Of a DNA stretch of 64,000 bases, positions 11,865 through 23,600 are shown piece after piece (position 1 is the first letter of the stretch; every line of letters begins with the position of its first letter). The translations under genes and the position numbers were made by a program. Below the pieces are notes generated by a model that did not search any database, was not told the origin of the DNA, and saw only the letters and a program-made list of their open reading frames with translations. Source of the stretch: Zygnema cylindricum (Eukaryota > Streptophyta > Zygnematophyceae > Zygnematales > Zygnemataceae); the NCBI GenBank assembly GCA_037447655.1, contig JBBHKE010000960.1:1-64000 (forward strand), in the 5' to 3' direction.

Positions 11865-12080
11865 CACCGTGAATCGTTATTAGCGTATTGAACGCTAATT
11901 CGCAAACCTTTTTATTTTTCAAATTCTCAAATAGAATTATCCATACTATTTTGAAAAAACCCTAATTCCTAACTAAGGTAAACGATTTCTTTGAAAGTTT
12001 CTAGATTCCCAATTAGTGTTAATAACGGTAATTATTCCTATATGGTAATAAATATTCTACTCTAATAACGATTCAAGGTG
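11865..12080. mobile_element. TA-flanked MITE
   Basis: Ends CACCGTGAATCGTTATTAG and, inverted, CTAATAACGATTCAAGGTG, flanked by TA on both sides (11863-11864, 12081-12082). The 216-bp element has no coding capacity. It shares its ends with the element at 58794-59282. A TA target and short inverted repeats suggest a Tc1/mariner-type (Stowaway-like) element. A single related end also occurs near 3980. Confidence 0.75.
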
Positions 12081-12082
12081 TA

Positions 12083-12593
12083 CAGTACAGTGTCCATACT
12101 ATTCAACGTTATTGTAATTTGTACCATTAATTTTGTACTTATTCAGGTGCGGGTCGTCACGAGAAATAGAGTTTCGGTAAGTTTTTTTTTACGAAAATGT
12201 GTATTGGGTTACCGGGTAAAATAATAGGAGCATGCAATAAACCGACCGAATTTCAGGTGTTCAAATTTTTGAAAAAAAAAAATGTCGGATTCAGGTATTT
12301 GAATTTTTGACTTTTGTGACCCCTACAATCGATAGAATTGAGGAATAAAAATATAGCGGAAAGAAATTTGCCGATTCTCAACAGTAAAGTACCACCTTGA
12401 ATTGGCACTTGTACCCTCCAGTTTGTCAAAGCTAAACCTGATTAAAATGGCCCCATGTAGCCAGCTGTCAGTGGCCACATGAAGCCTTTGCGGCCACCTG
12501 TAGTAATTCCTTAGAGCGAGCCGACAAAGCTAGGCTTTCCTGGATATATTATATTTTTCCATTGTATATCTACATTTTGTTGTCTTTTGTTTA
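12083..12593. other. Intergenic, nothing recognised
   Basis: No open frame, repeat or splice pattern that I can support. Confidence 0.4.
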
Positions 12594-12944
12594 GGGAATT
12601 GATCATGGCAGTGACTGTTTTGGTTGCGCACAGTCACTTACGTCATTTTGTCAAAAATTGTACTTTTGAAGTACACATTGGTACAAGTAAAGCACCGTTG
12701 AATCTAAATTTGACGGCCAATCGGTTAGACATGTTTGACTTTCAAAAAATTGTTTCAACCGCTTAAACTTTTGCCGCGCTTGCGAAAGTCGACCGTCATA
12801 ATAAAATTAGCAATTCACACGGCCGGCGGACGTTTACGGTGACAAAATTGCGGCAACCACATGTAAATAAAATTGTTGCAGATAGTCACTTTTTGTTGTT
12901 ACGTGAGGTCCACAATGAGAGCACGTTGGATATGAACTTAGCTA

Positions 12945-13344
12945 CAAAATTGAAATTTAGTAGTCTAAATGTTACATTGAACTTAGATGCAAATTGGAAC
13001 GAAACCTCAATCCTCTTTAAAATGAAGTACTATATTGTAAGTCTTGTAAGGAAATACCAAATCGCACGAAACGAAATAAACTTTGTACACTATAACAAAA
13101 CGAACCGGCGTCAAAATATCAATTGAAATTAAATGAAAAAATGCGCGTCTTCACGCGCGACGAAATCAAGCCACACTATCTATGAATCAACATTCTTACA
13201 TTAACAACGAAATTTCGTTTCCTGCGTTTTGGTATTTCCGTACAAGAGTTATAGTATTTTACTTCAGTTTAAAGAGGTTTGAGGTTTTGTTTCAATTTGC
13301 GTCCAAGTCCAATTTAACGCTTGGACGACTAAATTTCAATTTTG
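12945..13344. mobile_element. Nested foldback MITE, 135-bp arms
   Basis: The left arm from CAAAATTGAAATTTAG (12945) to about 13080 is inverted at about 13210-13344 (CTAAATTTCAATTTTG). Arms share AACCTCAA(T/A)CCTCTTTAAA and GGAAATACCAAA blocks. The roughly 130-bp centre includes the hairpin-like GCGCGTCTTCACGCGCG. It sits next to the inner end of the large element's left arm. No clear target duplication was seen. Confidence 0.7.
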
Positions 13345-13351
13345 CCGATAT

Positions 13352-14036
13352 GGGTGAACCTCCATCAGGCGAGTGGGGTTGTTTACTGGAAAAATTGCAT
13401 TTTCTTACATATCCAACTCATTTTCGTACTGTTTTTTTTTTATAAATCATGATTACTGGGGATTTGTCAAGATTTTGCAAACTCTTGGGCGACAACGTCG
13501 ACCGTCTGATTATGAATTATTGAAGCAAAAGGTCACTCCGTTTAGTGATTGGCTACCCTCCTCAGGTAAGACAGTAGGCAATCATCGGAAGTGTAAAATG
13601 TTTACGTGTGGAAAGGTCACGTACGAGCCACCCGCCTTCGGACATTTACCACACGCCTTCGGACATTTGCCACGCGCCTTCGGACAAGCGGGAATCAAAT
13701 ACAACGAAAACAACGAGAAAATGTTTGTTGAAGAATGTGCCGTGACGCCTCCTCCACTATGCGTTGAATCCGGAATTTGCGGCGCCACAACGAAGCACGA
13801 ACGTCAAATGTAATCTAACTTTGAGGCTGGCTGTATGGATACAAGTTCAAATATTCTAATTTTGGAATCTTTGAATATGTTCGACGTCAGCAGAGGAACC
13901 AACGTGCACCAATCGAAATAAAGCACATACACGATAGATTTCATTGCTGACACAACCTGATGGAGAAGTGAACGAAATATTAGTGCCAGTAAACGTTTTT
14001 GTACGATTATTGTCGACGCCTAATGGAGAAGCGGCC
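13352..14036. mobile_element. Harbinger-like non-autonomous element, diverged
   Basis: The left end GGGTGAACCTCCATCAGGCG and the inverted right end (about 14017-14036) match at 14 of 20 positions. Both subterminal regions contain GTTTACTGG, and a second CTCCATCAGGTTGTG copy lies inside the right end, as in the element at 16003. The +146-codon frame inside (13373-13813) has no recognised domain. Confidence 0.6.
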
Positions 14037-14650
14037 TAAGTTCATATCCAACGTGCTCTCACCGTGGAGCTCACTTAACGACAAAAAGTAACTGTCCGCA
14101 ACACTTTTATTCATATGTGGTTGTTTTGTCACCGTAAACGTCTGCGGGCCGTGTGAATTGCTAATTTTATTATGACGGTCGACACTTCGCAAGCGCGGCA
14201 AAAGTTTAAGCGGTTGAAACTTGAAACAATCTTTTGAAAGTCAAAGCTGTCAACCGATTGACCGTCAAATTTAGACTCAACGTTACTTTATTTGTACCAA
14301 TGTGTACTTCAAAAGTACAATTTTTGATAAAAAGTGACTGTGGGCATTGGGCAACCAAAACAATCACTTCCATGATCAATTCCCTTTATATTTTGCAATA
14401 AGGGCAGTCGTCCATAAGGTGTACGGACACGCGTACGGACACGTTTACATTAATGTTTCTATCAACTATATACCAGGTCGTGCCAGCAAGGCATCTATCG
14501 CCTACGTGCTTCATTTCAATTGGAACCACGTAGGTTTCTGTTCAGACGGCTTGGAATATTTAAAGATTTTTAATGCACAAAATCTGAACAGCGTATCTGT
14601 ACGGACAGATGAAATTTAGGATTTTTAAAACGGTGTTATATAATAAATTA

Positions 14651-15331
14651 TAGTTCAAAAGTAGGTGACCTTACGCCCATACAATATGCCTATTGTACGC
14701 AAAACATACAATATGCCCTTAAGACCCATATTGTATTGGCCGCAAAATGAAATAAAATAGGGACAGGGTTGAGTTGCACATCGATCGATAGAGAATTTAG
14801 CGACATGTCTAAATTTTGAAAAAAAATCGGACAAAAAAAAATCTTTCTGGGAGTTTTGAGGGACTTTATGTTTAAACCGTCAGATTCGGACGATCGGACG
14901 GTCGCTGATCAAAGTAGGTGATTTTAAAAAGATCACATGAAAAGCCCATAACACAACTTACGAAAGGACAATCTGTCATATTAGCGTCTTCAATTTTGAG
15001 GGCCACACTAAATAAAGCCTCAAATTGACCAACCAGGCAGTATGGGACGAAAAAAAATAAAAATTACACACTGCCAAAAAAATTACCAAAACCTACGGAC
15101 CAACCCCGTTGGTGCCTTTTCCCCCGGAATGTCATCCTACGCCGTGTCAGTTCGCTAAAAAATTTCGTCAGGCGGCGTGCGCTGTACTTTGATCTTACGT
15201 CAGATTCGGACGTTCGTACAAGAGTGTGCACGACGCACACACATACAGTATGCCTAAGTTGCGCGAGTTTTGTGCAAAGTTTTGTGCGCCTACCAAAGGC
15301 CTACCGTAAAAAAACCTACTTTTGAACTATG
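14651..15331. mobile_element. MULE-like MITE, 10-bp target duplication
   Basis: Terminal inverted repeat TAGTTCAAAAGTAGGT at the left and ACCTACTTTTGAACTA at the right, flanked by exact 10-bp direct repeats TAATAAATTA (14641-14650 and 15332-15341). A 9-11 bp duplication is typical of Mutator-like elements. The 681-bp interior has no coding capacity and contains inverted CAGATTCGGACG words. Confidence 0.75.
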
Positions 15332-15341
15332 TAATAAATTA

Positions 15342-16002
15342 ATAACTTTTTACGTGCATACTTTATGATTGTACACATTATGCCATTATGTTTTAAACGC
15401 AGGGTCTTTTCCGCGAAGGAATAGATGGGTCAGAGGATATCCTTCGGCAAAGATTTTCTAGTAGCTTCCGGTCGATTCGAATCCACCCTGTACGAAGGCA
15501 CATGGCAAAGATCACATGGCCTTTGCCAGATGTTAGCTTGTAATCGCTCGTCCGCCGTGGATCATATCTTTTGTTTCTAAGTGTACCAATGGACACGTCA
15601 CGTGTGTGGCGAGTGTCCACCTGGAAGACAGTGGAGGAGATTGTCCAGATTTTCCAGACATTGGACAGAATGTCCAGGAGCGTTCGTTTCGAAAACTCAA
15701 AATCGGACGGTCAAAGTATATGCCCAAAATTTCGGAGAATCCACCTCACCCTAATCTAATAATATTGATCTCATGATTGCGAGTGTGTAGGATTCTTTAT
15801 AAATGAGCGACAGTACAATCAAATTACGGACAGAATCTATTTGCATATAAAGGTTTTCTTTGTAGGATCGTAAGGAGACTCTCTTTGATGACTGACAAAG
15901 GGCTCCGCACGTGTAAAGGTCAAAAGAAAGAGAAATATATTGACATGTCAGAATAAAAGTACAATCAGATGTCGGTGATATAAAGACTCGTATTAAGTAT
16001 TA
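15342..16002. other. Intergenic, nothing recognised
   Basis: Frames near 15393-15759 overlap on both strands without any recognised motif. A cluster of TGTCCA/TGGACA words lies at 15590-15680. Confidence 0.4.
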
Positions 16003-16798
16003 GGGTAACCTTCCATCAGGCGAAAAGTGGGGTTGTTTACTGGAGAAAGTACTGTTTCGTACTAGGCCGTACTGTTTTTTTTTTTTTTTTTTCAAAAGAT
16101 GTTTACTAAAAATTCGTTGAGATTCTTCAGACTTCTTGGAGAGAACTACCACCGTCCGATTTTCAATTTTCGACGCAAACGCTTCTTGTTTCCAGTACGT
16201 AGCTAGTCTCCTCCAACTGTCCTCGGGAGGAGAGTTTGTGATTACTGGACGCCTGTTTTGGTCCACTTGTAAAGTCAGAGTCGATCCACGACAGACGTGA
16301 AGTAATAAACTTACATGTGGCAATTGGAGTGTACCGTGTGACATGAAAGCCAGCCTGTTCGACGACAAAAAAATCTTGGTTGTATGGTCGACGACAAAAA
16401 AAACTTTGTTTGTAGGACATCCTGTGACGTCTCCTTCATAAAAGTGCGATACAGCGATTTACGTACAAATGGTACATCCTTGGACATTTGTACAAACTTT
16501 AATTTTGCAACGGTTTTCGTGGCCGTTGATACCACAACAAGCGTAAGAACGTTCAGATTGTACATTAGCGTGACGCTACTAGATATTTTAATCGGCGTCC
16601 GCCCGTACACATACGCAGCTGCGATTTTGTCCTTTTGGAAATGATGATTATTCCTGGGCGGCTCAAAAGGTCCTACGTGGTACCAATCGCAATCTAACAC
16701 CTCATTCACTGGCACGACCTGATGGAAGGGTGCTACAAATTTTACTCCCAGTAAACGTGTTCGTACGATTACTGGGAACGCCTGATGGAAGGTTACCC
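16003..16798. mobile_element. PIF/Harbinger-type MITE with TTA duplication
   Basis: Perfect terminal inverted repeat GGGTAACCTTCCATCAGGCG (16003-16022 and inverted 16779-16798), flanked by TTA at 16000-16002 and 16799-16801. A 3-bp TWA/TTA duplication and GG-starting ends are the hallmark of PIF/Harbinger elements. A second inverted CCATCAGGTCGTGCC copy lies about 75 bp inside the right end. No transposase frame is present, so it is non-autonomous. It lies about 0.8 kb upstream of the LRR gene start. Confidence 0.8.
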
Positions 16799-16982
16799 TT
16801 AGACAATCTTTCCTATATTAAAGTCTTCGATCAAAGCGACGAGAGATTGTCGTTTGCGCAATGTATTCTCTTGCTTTGTCGGTTAGCACTGTACTGTAGT
16901 TCTGACGAATCCACTTAAAAATCTTGGATCTGCGAGAAAGGATCACCGTCCACACGATTTAAGCGAAATCGAGGCATTGTGC

Positions 16983-17642
16983 CACGTGTATTATGATGTT
17001 TTACAGTACAGAACGCGCTTATTGGTTCATACTTCATACTGACAGCCGTGGGTTGCGTCACATTTAAAACTTTTTTTTTTCAAAATGACCGCCCTAGAAA
17101 ACGACGGTGAAATTTCAAATTTGGACCTTCCGGCGGTATACTGTACAAGAAAAAAATTTAAAGTGCCTGCCCGAATTGCCACGCTGGCATCTCCGGTTTC
17201 ACTTGGATAGAAGAGAATGAGAAAAAAAAAAAAAAAACATAAAAACAGGGTGATTTTTTTTTCTTCCGCAATCCACTCTTTAGTCCCAAGAGAATGTCGA
17301 GGAACAGGGAAACACGCCATTACAGGGTTTATGTACGGATATGGATTGTGTACGGATAGGTGTTTGGGATTGACATTCCCAGTCTCCCACGTTTTTCGGA
17401 TCACGTTGAAAGTGTACGGACGTCCACATAAATGTACTATTGAACTCGCACATGCAAAGAAAGCTTGGGAAGAAATCCTAAAAATTGACAACTCTGATCG
17501 CCCGGAAGAACGAATCTTAGAGGAACGAAAGCTGCCACGTGGCATTTGCTCAAACCCTTTCTTCTTCGGGTGACGCGACAAGTGAGAAGCCATGGCTACC
17601 ACCATGGTCATCGCGACGATGCTGATATTAGCCTGCCACGTG
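16983..17642. promoter_or_regulatory. Upstream region of LRR gene with CACGTG boxes
   Basis: CACGTG palindromes (plant G-box core, bound by bHLH/bZIP factors) occur at 16983-16988, 17536-17541 and 17637-17642, the last inside exon 1. No convincing TATA box or start site can be fixed. Frames on both strands here (118 and 208 codons) are unrecognised and overlap each other. Confidence 0.35.
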
Positions 17643-17697
17643 TCCCTTGCCATGGGATATTATCCTGTATATGATGTAGACATGGAGGAATCTGACC
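17592..17697 (+). CDS. LRR gene exon 1: signal peptide
   Basis: The ATG at 17592 opens MATTMVIATMLILACHVSLA, a hydrophobic stretch with a small-residue end typical of a secretory signal peptide, followed by MGYYPVYDVDMEESD. The exon ends with C at 17697 before GTACGT (phase 1). Joined to exon 2 this gives SDLVALEFVRD, the usual start of an LRR N-terminal cap (SD..AL..F). The start is chosen because the signal peptide follows at once. Confidence 0.8.
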
Positions 17698-20600
17698 GTA
17701 CGTTTTCCCCTCCATGACCCTTCTTTTCCCCGCCTTCTTGGTCTCCAGTCCATGGTCTTCGCACGTGTGAAATCTCTCCACTGCTATTTCATTTACTCCA
17801 TTCTTTCTCTTCATTCGTCGGTTTCCATACCATGGTCTGTGCACGTGCGAAATCCCTTTCATTAGCCTTCCTTTTTTTTCCCTTCTGTCTCCAGTCCATT
17901 GTCTTCACACGTGGGAAATGCTGACCTGATTCGCTAAATCTGACTCGTCTGTCGCTGCTGTGCTGCTGCAGTTGTTGCGTTGGAGTTTGTGAGGGATGCC
18001 ACGGCGAACCCGGACGGCTTTCCGGAGATCGTATGTGGATCGGAGGCTTTCTCGTGCAATGCAGAAGGTCGCGTGACAGAAGCGTACGTTATATTCCATG
18101 CGTGCACTCTCGGCTGGGAAAATTTCGCACTGAATTTCGCACTAAATTATACATTAAATCTCACACTAAATGTCGCAATGAATTTTGCATTAAATTTTGC
18201 ACTGAATCATACATTAAATCTCACACTAAATGTCGCACTTTTCGCACTAAATTTCGCACTGAATTATACATTAAATATCACACTAAATGTCGCACTGAAT
18301 TCTGCACTTAAATCTGCATCATAGGCTGCATGTACTCCTCGGCTGCGGTGAACTGTCGCAAGTTGTCGCACTGAATCTCGCACCCAATCTTGTACTGAAT
18401 TTTGCTTCAAAGGCTGCTTGAACACTGTTGAAAGGAATACTGCACAATTGTCGAACTGAATGCCAACTGAATGTCGCACTGAATGTCACACTGATTTCTG
18501 ATTTGAAAAATGAATACATTCTGTTCAATGTGCTTCTTTTTGCGATGATTGGGTGCTGGCAAGGCGTAAGGGTCTTAGTGGGGCAGGTGAAGGGGGAGGC
18601 AATGGGGAAGGAAGAGTGGGAAAGGGGAGAGGAGGGAGAGATGGAAAGGAAGGAGAGGAAGGGGATACAAAGGACTCGTTTACCAACCAATGGGAGGGGA
18701 GCAGATAATCGTTTGGGTCTATAAGAGAATAAAGAGGGGAGGGGGAGAGAATTAGGGATGTCGTCCAGCAAACGAATGGCCATTTTCAGATGAGTATGTA
18801 GGGGAGGGAGGCTGAGCAGGAGAAGGGAGAGATGGGAGGGGGAGAATACAATAACTTAAATTAGACTTATCGGTCTTGGAGGGAAATTGAAGGATGAGGG
18901 AGCCCAAAAGGGAGTAGGATTATGTCTTTGGCTACATAGAAAAAAAGGGGGGAAGGACGGGGGGGGGAGAGAGAACTAAGATATCTTATCCAATGACCAA
19001 TGAGAAAAGGGGTGCAGATATTTAGGCGCATTAACCCTGGGAGGGGAAATTGCGGCGGAGATTGGCAACCTCACTAAATTGAAAACTTTGTGAGTGAACA
19101 CATCTTATGCTCAAGAAGGAAAATATATAAATCTATACCTGTGTATTATGAAACAAGATACCAAAATTGCAATTACTTTTTTTTTTTTTTTTAGGTTTTG
19201 GTCATGGGCCTGAAAAAGGAGGTGCGACGTGGGGGTTTGTCGGGTGTTGTGATTTGTTTTTGTTTCTGTCTTTTTTTTGCTTTATAGAAGAGAATATCGT
19301 CTTGTTTAAGGTGTGTTCACCCCTTTTTTACAGAATAGTAGGGTTCAATCCAACTATTACAACTTGAAGTCCAACAAAATCATGTTTATAGATGATTTGA
19401 ATTGGGTTGGGATATAGAAACTTCGCATGTACTTGCTAAACATTGGTAATCAGTTTGTTTTATGGTGGTGTATATTAAGAAGCCTAGACTAATACTGACT
19501 TAGAAGCATTTGAGCGGGGGCGAGGGATGGTGGGGTGCGGATAATTGGTCTCATAGAGATCTATCGAGCAACGAATTGGGTGGAATTATTCCACAGTCCA
19601 TTGGTCAACTGACCAACCTCGAAAACTTGTAAGCCTCTTAAGGCTTTTCTTATGCTATGCATCAAAAGTGTACTAGAGATGGTTATGGTTTATGATGGAG
19701 GAAAAAGGGGAGACATGAATACTTTTTTATGTTAATTAATGAATCAAATTTGAGTAACAATTAAAAATAATTGTTGATAAACATTCAATAGTAACAAAAA
19801 GTAGTAATTATTGTTTTCATGTTATATCTATATGAAATAGTAACAAAACTAGTAAATTTTGTGTTCATGTTGTGTACAATTTTTATACAAGTTTTTTCAT
19901 TTGAAAAAACTGAGCAATGTAATGCAGGAAAGGGAGAGGGTGGGGAGATAATAGGCACTATTGTTATTGTGTGTGAATTTTGATATCGATTTTTTGTAAT
20001 GCCGCTCATCCGGTGGTGAGTCACGACCGATATGCCGAGTAACAATAATATTGATGAAGGACCGGGTCTTCTAACAGTTATTATCGGGTGTTGATCATCA
20101 ATTAACTTTTGCTGGTATGGCTGCATTTTCGGCTATATAATTATTTGTGATGTTGTGTTTTTGTACTATAGGAAGAGTGCGTTTTTATCAATTTATATTT
20201 GTTATGTTGTCTAAACGTAAAAGTTAAATGTCTTGCAGAGTATGTTATTGCATACAGCAACGTTACTACAAGTTTTTGTTCCCGATAAAAACGTGACATA
20301 ACAAAAGTACTTGTGTCAAAAAATGTCCAAAAGAAATTGCTTCTAAGCCCACAATGATCAGCCACGTAAACAGGTTGTCAGATTCACCAAAATCTTTCCT
20401 TACTGTTATATGCCTACGAGAGAGGAGCTATCATGTAACTCAGTGATTGTTCAGTAACTTCGACGTTTCCTTGTTACTATAAAACAATCACTCTTCGGTA
20501 GTTACAGAACAGTTTTTAGATTAATTCAGTCACTGTTCTTTTCTTGATTTGTTACAATTATACACTGTTTTGTTAACATTATACAGTGATTATCTGTTAT

Positions 20601-23600
20601 ATAGCGAAAATGTATGTTTAGAACACTGAGTAGTGTGTGTCACTGTTTGGTAATTACCAAAGACTCTTTATTATTAATAATGAAACGTTGCAACTACTAT
20701 GTGTACTTTTATCCTTCCCAAAACTTTCCTATTCTTTGCCGCTCAAGAATCAGGAATATAACAGGTGAAATTGCTGACCCAAATTCGAGCTAAGTAGTAC
20801 AATGTTAATCCAAAATGGTGTAGTAGAGCTCGTAAATGTAGTTGGATGAAGTAACACTAGTTATTTTTCAAAGATAATATCGTTTAACACATTTCAACTT
20901 GTTTAAAAGAAGGTTCAATTCACAACCAAATTTCCTATAAACCAAAAATCAACTAATTTTTTTTGAATTTTTGTAGAAGTGTTGGTGAAAACCCTCTAGA
21001 TGTATTTACTTATAGTATTTCATACTTATGTTGGTTCATAACCTACGAGCCTATACTAATTTGAATGCAATTCCCGGGGCTGGTTGTTTGGGAATACTCG
21101 ATATTGCAGATGGTTAGAGAACAACGAATTGAGTGGAAGCTTTCCTGACTTCCGTCAACTGAAAACCCTCTATCAATTGTAAGACGTTTTTTTAAAAAAC
21201 ATTCCAAGAGGATAACTTTGCACAATAGAGTCGGTTACAGTTGGTTAGAGGACGTACAAAATCACAATGTAGATGTTCTATTAGTAACCGAGATGCCAAA
21301 AAGAGAAGCTTTTCTTAAAACCATCATGCAAGATTGAATAGTCGACTTTTAATGTCTTTCAACATTTATAAGATCGCCACATACACTACACAGTGCTAAA
21401 TAAAATAGTTTGATTTAAAAATTCATGCCTTTATACCAAGTGGGTTTTTAATCACAAAATACGTCGTCTAATCTTGTTTCAAATCCATCAGCTACAACAT
21501 CAAATCAATTCGAGACTTATGTTTATCTTTTTTTTTTTAATTGTGATAGTGGGTATAAAATTTTTACATGCATTTTCTAGGAATTCATACTAAAGAATTG
21601 TTTTGTCTGCAGCTTGTACCCTATAATGACTAAAAATTACGCCGGAGGATGATTTTGGTGGGTTGGGAATTTCTGGTGCTACAGAAATTTAGCTTTCAAC
21701 CAGTTGAATGGAAGAATTCCATGGTCTATTGGTCAACTCACATCCCTCATTTTCTTGTAAGACTCATGACACCGGTTTTTCGTACCCATTGAAAGTGTAT
21801 GTAGTAAGGTGCAATAAGAGTAGTAATAAATATAACTACAATAGTAACAATGATAGCAATAACAATAACAATAACGATAATAATATTACTAGTATACAAA
21901 GCTAACAAGAAATAATAAGGATGGATATATATTGATAAATAATAAAAATTCAGTAAATAGTAAAAGTAAATGACTAATAATAATTAATATATAACATAGA
22001 TCAACAATACCAAAAAAGACATGATAAGAAATGTGCAATTGCAATGTATAAGCATTAGAAAGGACACGAAACTTTTGAAGAAAATATGTCAAAAATATCA
22101 AAAATATGAAAGGAGAAACAAAACTAAGCAAAGAGAAGTAAAAAACACCAATGTTTGACAAATGATATTGTTAATCTACTCCGATTACAACTTAAGTAGT
22201 TAAATAATTTCATTAACAATTTTGGTGATAACCTGTATCTGCTGAAACAAAGACACCAAACTTTTTTTTGTTCGATATACTTACCAAAAAATCATTCCAA
22301 TTTTTCCAAGTGTAAAACCTTATACCTTATAACTAGCCGCGAGGCGCTTTTTGGGGATTTTGGGATACGAATACCCGTTTTCACAGATTCTTAAATAACA
22401 ACCAATTGAGTGGAAGCATTCCATCGTCCATGTTTCGATTGACAACCCTTGAAGGCTTGTAAGGCACATGCCACTATGGTCATGTTATATGCATAAATAG
22501 TGTTCATAAATGCGTGTTAAATGGTTATGGTTTTGCAAAATGTATTCAACCACATGGAATATTCAAACACATGGAATATAGTTTTTAAATTGTTGAGAGT
22601 TGGCTCAATTAATGAAAATTATGCATTGTTCTCCTTGTTTCTTGTTTTCTTTCATTTTTTTTTATTTTGAATATGCGAATTTTGTTTTAAAAAATTGAGT
22701 GTTTTTTTTTCCTAGTATTAACACTAAAGTTGGAAGTAAATGAGCGGGATTTTCGGTTAACTATGCAAATCTGTCCGTTTTGCACCTTGCTTAACTTCCC
22801 CATATTCGAGGCAAACATGCTGATCGATGTATCCCCGTCTTAAAATATTCATTTTGTTTGAAATTTATTTATGTCGCTTTACTTTGTTAGCTAAAAAACA
22901 AGAAAAAATTCTGTATCTTTTGGATTATTATAGTTTTGTTTAAGACCAAAGCCAATAGCATGAAAGCAAGATCCATCAAGGTGGAACCAAAAAACGCCTG
23001 TTTTCACATTTTTGGGACGTGCTGTCATACGTTTCTCCGTCAAAATAAAATTGCTTGGTGCAAAAAAGTTATGATGTGTGCTTTCTGGTCTTAAATACCT
23101 ACCCAATTTCTATGCTTGTACAATCGTAAAGCAGATATAACATTATTTGCTTTTGTAAAGGTTTGTTTTTTAAAGGTAAATCTTGTAAAGTGATCTTGTT
23201 CAATGTCTTCTAAATGAGGGCTCATATTCAATAGTTGCAATTTGAAGTCTATACAAAATCATGACTAATTTTTATGTGAATTGTTATTGTTGGATAATAC
23301 CCTTCACATGGGCTTATCAAGAAAATATGCTCAATGTCTTTTGGGGTATAACCTCTTATTAACCAGAAGGCCTTTTTCTTGGTGTCGGTGGTTGGGCGTG
23401 ACCGGTGTCACAGACACTTGGGTAACAACATGTTGGGTGGAAGAATTCCATGGTCTATTAATCAAAACATATCCCTTAACGTATTGTAAGTCACATAACC
23501 TTATGGTTACGCTTTTATATTTATAGTGCACTTTTTATATTTATGGTTTGTGATAGGGGAAGGGAACAAAAGGTGTTGTGAATGAAAACCATGTGGTTGG

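Larger units (their letters stand above)
12594..14384. mobile_element. Long-inverted-repeat (foldback) element
   Basis: The left arm (12594-12940) and right arm (14037-14384) are inverted copies over about 347 bp. They begin GGGAATTGATCATGG and include matching blocks such as AAAATTGTACTTTTGAAGTA and GCAATTCACACGG. Both ends are flanked by TTTA (12590-12593, 14385-14388), a possible 4-bp target duplication. Arms this long with no transposase fit a foldback or MULE-type non-autonomous element. The centre is filled by two other inverted-repeat elements. Confidence 0.75.

Noticed and set aside
13373-13813. 146-codon frame as a gene
   Set aside because: It lies inside the Harbinger-like element, has no known domain, and its repeated GHLPHAFG words come from a short tandem repeat.
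17027-17653. 208-codon minus-strand frame
   Set aside because: No recognisable motif, low-complexity Phe/Lys stretches from T/A runs, and it overlaps exon 1 of the LRR gene on the other strand.
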